From JAPUDQ01 sp964573015 (lineage in GTDB: Bacteria > Patescibacteriota > Saccharimonadia > Saccharimonadales > Saccharimonadaceae): a stretch of 25,535 nucleotides of DNA. Both the position numbers and the translations under genes were made by a program. Below, piece by piece: positions 21,485 through 25,535 of the stretch (position 1 is its first letter; every line of letters starts with the position of its first letter). The notes below the pieces were generated by a model. The model was not told the DNA's origin and made no database searches. It saw only the letters and a list, made by a program, of their open reading frames with translations. Location: assembly GCA_964573015.1 (NCBI GenBank), contig CAZNHZ010000006.1, forward strand, positions 1 through 25,535, in the 5' to 3' direction.

Positions 21485-22734
21485 TGTATGCGCTGATTGA
21501 CTGCAACAATTTTTTTGTCAGCTGTGAACGGCTGTTTCGCCCTGAGCTTGCGGACAAGCCAGTGATTGTACTTAGCAACAACGACGGCTGCTTTATCTCG
21601 CGCAGTCAGGAGGCAAAAGCTCTGGGATTTGAGATGGGCGCACCGAAGTTTAAGTTTGAGCGGGAGCTGCGGCTACATGACGTGACGTTGTTTTCGGCCA
21701 ATTTTGAACTTTATGGCGATATCAGTGAGCGAATCGTGACGCTGCTAGGCGAAGTCACGCCGCTGATCGAGGTGTACTCGATCGATGAAGCGTTTATGGA
21801 TCTGAGCGAACTACCGATTACCTCGTATCAAGAGTGGGGAGAAGCGGTGCGCTACCGTATCCTCACGGAGATCGGTATACCGGTTTCGATCGGGGTGGCG
21901 CCGACCAAAACGCTCGCCAAAGTTGCCAGTACCTATGCCAAGACGCATGGCGGGGTCGTGGCGATTGATGATGTCGAACAACGTGAGCAGCTTCTCAAGG
22001 ACTTGCCGATCGAGGATATCTGGGGTGTCGGCTGGCGAACGTCGCCAAAACTGCGTGATAGAGGCATTTCGACGGCCTGGCAGCTGATTAGTGCTCCAGA
22101 TGAATGGCTCAATCAACAATTTACCATCACTGGCATGAAGATGATTGATGAGCTGCGCGGTGTGGCGCGAATACCGTTTGGTGATCGTCATGACAAGCGA
22201 AAACAGATCATGCGCTCGCGTAGTTTTGGGCACAAGGTTCGCGATTATTATCAGCTCGAGAGTGCAATCGCCAGCTTTGCCGCTCAAGCGGCCGTCAAGC
22301 TGCGGGCACAAGACAGCCTGGCGCGTCATGTCGTGGTGTTTCTCTCGGCAAATCGCCATGCCAAGGATCAGCAGAGTGTTTATTTATCGACAGTGGTAAT
22401 TCTCCCGGAAGCGACTGCTGATACGGCGCGGATTGTGGCGGCGGCGCTCGAGGGGTTGGCGCAGATATATGACGATCAGTTTGCCTATCAAAAGGGCGGT
22501 ATCATACTGCATGAAATCATCGATCGAGAGGCTTGGCAGCTATCATTTCTGTCAGATGAATCACGCCGTGATGAGCGTATGGCGCTGATGCAGTCGATCG
22601 ATCAGCTCAACCGACGCTATGGCAATGTGCTCTTTCACGCCGCCGAGCGGGTGCGTAATCCCAAGTGGCAGAGCAAACGGCAGCTAAGCAGCCCCCGCTA
22701 CACCACAAACTGGGCAGAATTGCCAGTGATTTAA
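21484..22734 (+). CDS. umuC: Y-family DNA polymerase, UmuC-like
   Basis: The 416-residue product has the polymerase V catalytic motifs: Asp6 in MYALIDCNNFFVSCER and Asp101/Glu102 in YSIDEAFMD. LSNNDGCFISRS, GIPVSIGVAPTKTLAKVAS, a helix-hairpin-helix region (DIWGVGWRTSPKL) and a little-finger domain ending with NPKWQSKRQLSSPRYTTNW are also present. Length is typical of UmuC (about 420). It performs translesion DNA synthesis. The ATG shares one base with the stop of the umuD-like gene, so they are an operon. No terminator is evident downstream. Confidence 0.95.
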   Translation: MYALIDCNNFFVSCERLFRPELADKPVIVLSNNDGCFISRSQEAKALGFEMGAPKFKFERELRLHDVTLFSANFELYGDISERIVTLLGEVTPLIEVYSIDEAFMDLSELPITSYQEWGEAVRYRILTEIGIPVSIGVAPTKTLAKVASTYAKTHGGVVAIDDVEQREQLLKDLPIEDIWGVGWRTSPKLRDRGISTAWQLISAPDEWLNQQFTITGMKMIDELRGVARIPFGDRHDKRKQIMRSRSFGHKVRDYYQLESAIASFAAQAAVKLRAQDSLARHVVVFLSANRHAKDQQSVYLSTVVILPEATADTARIVAAALEGLAQIYDDQFAYQKGGIILHEIIDREAWQLSFLSDESRRDERMALMQSIDQLNRRYGNVLFHAAERVRNPKWQSKRQLSSPRYTTNWAELPVI

Positions 22735-22744
22735 CGTATCCGGT

Positions 22745-22773
22745 TTGACAGATAGCAGGTAGAGATGTATAAG
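22745..22773 (+). promoter_or_regulatory. Consensus promoter of the GC-rich cassette
   Basis: TTGACA (22745-22750), 17-nt spacer, TATAAG (22768-22773), then AGGAGG at 22787-22792 and GTG at 22799. This is the most canonical initiation region in the window. Confidence 0.75.
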
Positions 22774-22798
22774 AGTTATAACGCTCAGGAGGCCAACG

Positions 22799-23215
22799 GT
22801 GGTCTTCACTCGTATTGCAGCCAGTGATACGAGTCGCGTTTTCACATCGATCAGGAAAGAGGGGTTAGGCATGTCAGATGCCTCCCAGTGGTTTGCGCAA
22901 GCAGCCGCAGCAATGAGGAGCGTCCTCGAAGAAGTCGGAGGAGTGATCGTCATCCCGCGTAGCGAGATGTTGGCACTTCTCCAGGAGGAAGATCCGCGTC
23001 TACCAGACTGTCCGGAGCAGAGGCTCAGGGGGCTGGCGATTGCAATGAGCCGTCGTCAGCAAATCAGGTCGGTTCTGTACGACCCGGCGTGTCTCAAGGT
23101 GTTGATGGTCTTCGATCGGCGTCGGTTTACGCCTGAGGAGGCGCGTCAGCATGCTCGTGTCGACACGGCTTACAAGGCGCTCATCAAGGACGCGCTCGCG
23201 GAGGCCGTGGCATGA
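22799..23215 (+). CDS. Hypothetical protein of the GC-rich cassette
   Basis: The product is 138 residues from GTG at 22799, which has AGGAGG 6 nt upstream. ATG at 22871 (114 residues, weaker AGAGGGG upstream) is an alternative. It is soluble and mostly helical, with IVIPRSEMLALLQEEDP, then RGLAIAMSRRQQIRSVLYDP and KVLMVFDRRRFTPEEARQHA. Codon use is clearly more GC-rich than in the genes around it. I do not recognise a family. It overlaps the next small ORF by 4 nt (ATGA). Confidence 0.7.
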   Translation: MVFTRIAASDTSRVFTSIRKEGLGMSDASQWFAQAAAAMRSVLEEVGGVIVIPRSEMLALLQEEDPRLPDCPEQRLRGLAIAMSRRQQIRSVLYDPACLKVLMVFDRRRFTPEEARQHARVDTAYKALIKDALAEAVA

Positions 23216-23352
23216 CCGAGAAGAGGTCGGAACCGAAGAACGACAACTACCTCGCGAGGCCATTCTCGCACTCGGCGCACGTGACCCACAAGTCACCGCC
23301 GCCGAAGAATGACTCGCCGCCGCGGAGTCCCTTCGCGGTTCGCAAGTCCTGA
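23212..23352 (+). CDS. Small Pro/Ser/Lys-rich hypothetical protein
   Basis: A 46-codon ORF begins at ATG 23212 overlapping the preceding stop (ATGA). The product is basic and disordered-looking: MTEKRSEPKNDNYLARPFSH, then HKSPPPKNDSPPRSPFAVRKS. The codon bias matches the preceding gene and a strong hairpin follows it, so both probably form one unit. Function is unknown. Confidence 0.5.
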   Translation: MTEKRSEPKNDNYLARPFSHSAHVTHKSPPPKNDSPPRSPFAVRKS

Positions 23353-23359
23353 TCGCAAT

Positions 23360-23414
23360 GAGCGCGGGTGCTTTTGGCGATGAGCCGGCACCCGCGCTCG
23401 GCGGACACTTTTCG
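23360..23414 (+). terminator. Strong hairpin ending the GC-rich cassette
   Basis: gagcgcgggtgc/gcacccgcgctc (23360-23371 with 23388-23399) is a perfect 12-bp GC-rich stem with a 16-nt loop. The T tract is weak and comes 9 nt later (tttt at 23410), so it may be an imperfect terminator or an RNA-stabilising end. Confidence 0.5.
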
Positions 23415-23431
23415 TATCTGTTATTTTTTGA

Positions 23432-23437
23432 TATAAT
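23432..23437 (+). promoter_or_regulatory. Candidate -10 box for tRNA-Glu
   Basis: TATAAT, 65 nt before the tRNA. No good -35 is seen. The gap 23415-23502 holds no gene. Confidence 0.35.
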
Positions 23438-23502
23438 CACCTATGCGCTTCGTTCAAAAATTGTAAATTGCTAGTTAATTAATTGGAGCGTGAGCAACGT
23501 AC

Positions 23503-23577
23503 GGTCCCATCGTCTAACGGTTAGGACACCAGGTTTTCATCCTGGCAACCCGGGTTCGATTCCCGGTGGGATCACCA
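23503..23577 (+). tRNA. tRNA-Glu(TTC)
   Basis: Complete cloverleaf: acceptor ggtccca/tgggatc, D arm cgtctaacggttaggac, anticodon stem ccagg/cctgg with loop ttttcat (anticodon TTC at 23536-23538), T arm ccggg/cccgg, discriminator A and encoded CCA. The minus-strand serine recombinase downstream ends inside this gene: its TGA stop is the complement of 23537-23539 in the anticodon loop. That makes this tRNA the probable integration target of the second element. Confidence 0.95.
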
Positions 23578-25246
23578 TAAGAGATTTTTCAAGCGACGCA
23601 AGTCGGAAAACGGAATTCACCCCTGTAAAAAGGGGTGTTTTTTGAGTTCCAGAATCTAAATCGTCATAGGTGGGTAACTGGTTAAATAAAGCACCGAAAA
23701 GCTGGGCTTTTCGCACCGGATTTGCTTGCTTTAACAGTAGTTCGTCGATATGTTCCAGGAGGTAGCGGACCTTATTTAAAATAGCTTCAATATCCAAGGG
23801 TTTTTGCTTGGTCATTTGGCTCTTCTCCTGCTCTAGCTGCTGTATCTTCTTTTCCATGACTTCTACGTCGCTTTCTATGTATGCAATCGCCGAAGGGCTG
23901 CTTAGGAACTTAATTTTGCTGAGAGTCACACTTATTTCACCGCGGAGTGCTGCAATCTGTGCGTCAATCTGTTTGGCATCACCGCCCTGAGTCTTGAGCC
24001 TTCGCTCGTACTCATCGCGCACCGCTTGCATCAATGCTTCAATTTTTGCATCCTCCATCTTTAGTTGTTTTACGAACAGCATGATTCGCTCCTCCATTTC
24101 ATCTTTAGGCACACGGAAATAATGGCCGTGATTGCTGCAATGATAGGCCGGGTAATATTTACCCGTCTTACCACGGCTGGCGCTGCCAAGTAATGGCCTG
24201 GAGCACTCGGGGCACAGCACAAACTTACGGAAGGCAAACTTTGGGTTGTGCTGGGCTTTGTTTTCGAGGTGTGGCTTGGGTTTCTGTCGCAATATCTTAT
24301 ATTCACCACCTTCAACTGATATATACTTTTTGGCGCGATTGGCGCGATTAAACAGGTCGATAGATACTAGGCCATCAAAGGCGCACTTAACAGCTTGGTA
24401 GTTCGTCCATTTCTCAACGTTAATACCGGCATAAATGGGATTTGATACAATCTTTTGCAAATTCTTTTCGGTCAGTTTAGCGTCGCCCATTTGTTTGATA
24501 ACGCGTGTTCGGTCATTGCTATCGCGCTTGTAGCGTACCCTAGTTTTAAAACCGAGTGCATTAACAGTTTCGGCAATTTGCTTATCGGTCAGTAGTCCTT
24601 CGGCCCTCAACTCAAAGATGCGTGTAATATGTTTAGCTTCGGCCGGGTGGGGCCGAAGTACGCAGCGCTTTCCGTGCTTGGTCTCGATCTTCTCGCTCAC
24701 GTACCCTATGGGCGCTTGACGCATCCAGTAGCCATTCTGGGTATAGCGAATCTCTGCGCCAATCATACGGCTCATAATGTCGCGCAGTTCGTCTTTTGAG
24801 CGCTCGGCTTCCAGTATTTCAGATTTCTTGCTTGGGCTGTAGACACTCCAGTTGTATTCAAATCCAAGGTGGTCGAGAGTATTTACCTGTTGGGAGCTGA
24901 TAACGCCGTATATGTCGACGAGCTGCACTTTGCTCGCTTCAAGTTGGTTTTTGAGTATGTCGTAGCTAAGCGAACCGCCACGGGTAAAGCGGTCAATCGA
25001 CTTTATGATAAATAAGTCTATGCCATTTGTAGCGTCCGTACAGTAATCGACGGCTTCTTGCATCGGCTGCTGTTCTTTGCTGGCTGATTCTAGGAAAACG
25101 AAGAATTTCTTGATGATTATGCCTCGATCCGCAGCAAACCGCTCGATCTGCTCCTTTTGGGCGTCAGGGGAGTCCCCATCAGTACCCTGTTTGGTAGTGG
25201 AGACTCGTATAGCAGCTACGGCACTTTTACTTGCTAGCGGTTGCAT
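23537..25246 (-). CDS. Large serine recombinase of the second element
   Basis: The 569-residue product starts at ATG 25246, chosen because AGGAGGAGG lies 6 nt upstream and a longer frame reads into the preceding small gene. The resolvase domain (8-150) has the nucleophile Ser16 (AIRVSTTKQ) and a Ser-Ile-Asp-Arg-Phe-Thr-Arg motif. The recombinase domain (about 175-290) follows, then a zinc ribbon (LCPECSRPL near 340, HCSNHGHYF near 370), a coiled coil (about 405-500) and a helical end. The last residues, IPPGIEPGLPG, are encoded antisense to tRNA-Glu. The start overlaps the upstream small gene by 20 nt, so the two are coupled. Confidence 0.95.
   Translation of the reverse strand: MQPLASKSAVAAIRVSTTKQGTDGDSPDAQKEQIERFAADRGIIIKKFFVFLESASKEQQPMQEAVDYCTDATNGIDLFIIKSIDRFTRGGSLSYDILKNQLEASKVQLVDIYGVISSQQVNTLDHLGFEYNWSVYSPSKKSEILEAERSKDELRDIMSRMIGAEIRYTQNGYWMRQAPIGYVSEKIETKHGKRCVLRPHPAEAKHITRIFELRAEGLLTDKQIAETVNALGFKTRVRYKRDSNDRTRVIKQMGDAKLTEKNLQKIVSNPIYAGINVEKWTNYQAVKCAFDGLVSIDLFNRANRAKKYISVEGGEYKILRQKPKPHLENKAQHNPKFAFRKFVLCPECSRPLLGSASRGKTGKYYPAYHCSNHGHYFRVPKDEMEERIMLFVKQLKMEDAKIEALMQAVRDEYERRLKTQGGDAKQIDAQIAALRGEISVTLSKIKFLSSPSAIAYIESDVEVMEKKIQQLEQEKSQMTKQKPLDIEAILNKVRYLLEHIDELLLKQANPVRKAQLFGALFNQLPTYDDLDSGTQKTPLFTGVNSVFRLASLEKSLMVIPPGIEPGLPG
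23618..23643 (+). terminator. Intrinsic terminator downstream of tRNA-Glu
   Basis: cacccct/aggggtg (23618-23624 with 23631-23637), loop gtaaaa, followed by tttttt. It lies 40 nt after the tRNA, inside the 3' end of the oppositely oriented recombinase ORF, mirroring the tRNA-Arg locus. Confidence 0.85.
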
Positions 25247-25385
25247 GCTGCGCCTCCTCCTGTGCCACTTCATCCTCCAGCAGCTCAATGATCAGCGCGG
25301 CGATATAATCAAGTCGCTCCGCTTCGCTCATCGCCAACTCAGGCGGGACTTCTTCTTTATTTTTTGAACCTAGTTGTCTACTCAT
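25227..25385 (-). CDS. Small acidic protein co-transcribed with the second recombinase
   Basis: A 52-residue ORF runs from ATG 25385, with GAGGG upstream, to a stop 20 nt inside the recombinase gene. The sequence is acidic and helical (ELAMSEAERLDYIAALIIEL, then LEDEVAQEEAQHATASK) with a basic N-terminus. It could be a regulator or helper of the recombinase; no family is recognised. Coupling and a promoter with an operator-like palindrome support that it is real. Confidence 0.65.
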   Translation of the reverse strand: MSRQLGSKNKEEVPPELAMSEAERLDYIAALIIELLEDEVAQEEAQHATASK

Positions 25386-25426
25386 AGCTACCCTCGATAT
25401 GAATATTTACTAACCTTTCTGGGTTA

Positions 25427-25456
25427 ATTATACTATCCCGAGTGGGATAATTGCAA
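25427..25456 (-). promoter_or_regulatory. Promoter with operator-like palindrome for the second recombinase operon
   Basis: Minus strand TTGCAA (25456-25451), 18-nt spacer, TATAAT (25432-25427). The spacer contains the palindrome tatccc-N4-gggata (25434-25449), placed where a bound repressor would block RNA polymerase. The remainder, 25457-25535, holds no gene that I can see. Confidence 0.6.
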
Positions 25457-25535
25457 TACTTTTATGCCTAAAAAAGCCCTATAAAATCCCCACTATGCAT
25501 GTTCGGTATTTATCCTTCATTTTACCCCTGTTAGC

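Larger units (their letters stand above)
23560..25535. mobile_element. Left part of a second integrative element at tRNA-Glu
   Basis: A large serine recombinase with a small coupled gene begins at the 3' end of tRNA-Glu and reads toward it, the same layout as the tRNA-Arg element. The right boundary, expected to repeat the tRNA-Glu 3' end, is not in the window, so the left edge given here is approximate and the size unknown. Confidence 0.65.

Noticed and set aside
1..25535. CRISPR array or recoded UGA
   Set aside because: No regularly spaced direct repeats were seen, and TGA ends recognisable genes at their expected length.

Overview
The window looks like part of a genome of Candidatus Saccharibacteria (TM7, Patescibacteria/CPR) or a close relative. 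The reasons are: many small membrane proteins of unknown function, type IV prepilin-like proteins, large secreted proteins ending in LPxTG-like tails, a FolD with lineage-type deviations, and several -10 boxes placed 5-7 nt before ATG, which suggests leaderless mRNAs. TGA is used as an ordinary stop (for example folD and the umuDC junction), which argues against the UGA-recoding CPR lineages. The placement is inferred from gene content; no rRNA gene is present.

Layout. (1) 1-6439: a tRNA-Arg gene (two 5' bases lie outside the window) is the target of an integrative element of about 6.4 kb. The element is bounded by a 16-bp direct repeat of the tRNA 3' end (58-73 and 6424-6439). It carries a large serine recombinase (1-1723, minus) whose frame stays open, antisense through the tRNA, to the window edge. 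It also carries small accessory ORFs and one minus-strand operon of seven small membrane proteins (5998 down to 2674). This operon is preceded by a promoter, a strongly structured leader RNA and an intrinsic terminator (6022-6169) that looks like an attenuator. (2) 6440-9384: small membrane proteins, a promoter-driven tRNA-like structured locus (6855-6992), an intact tRNA-Lys(CTT), a GNAT remnant abutting it, and a prepilin/coiled-coil pair. (3) 9385-15333: housekeeping and regulatory genes: an FAD/NAD(P) oxidoreductase, folD, a response regulator, a PlsC-type acyltransferase, an acyl-ACP-reductase-like enzyme and a large membrane histidine kinase. (4) 15381-21004: four secreted or cell-wall-anchored proteins, one split by a frameshift, mostly with consensus -35/-10 promoters. 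(5) 21122-22734: a umuDC-like pair whose UmuD lacks the usual catalytic Ser and Lys. (6) 22741-23400: a GC-rich two-gene cassette with its own consensus promoter and Shine-Dalgarno site. (7) 23503-25535: tRNA-Glu followed by a second serine-recombinase element. Here too the recombinase ORF ends antisense inside the tRNA; the far end of the element is outside the window.

The strongest candidate for something undescribed is the tRNA-Arg element. It is a recombinase plus a single operon of membrane proteins (DUF4190/pilin-like, polytopic, DUF2569-like, KTSC-domain and collagen-like) under a structured RNA leader. The sequence also predicts that the recombinase C-terminus differs between the integrated and excised states. 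The two recombinase loci share one design: each recombinase gene ends antisense in the tRNA, and a sense-strand terminator for the tRNA lies inside the recombinase ORF.
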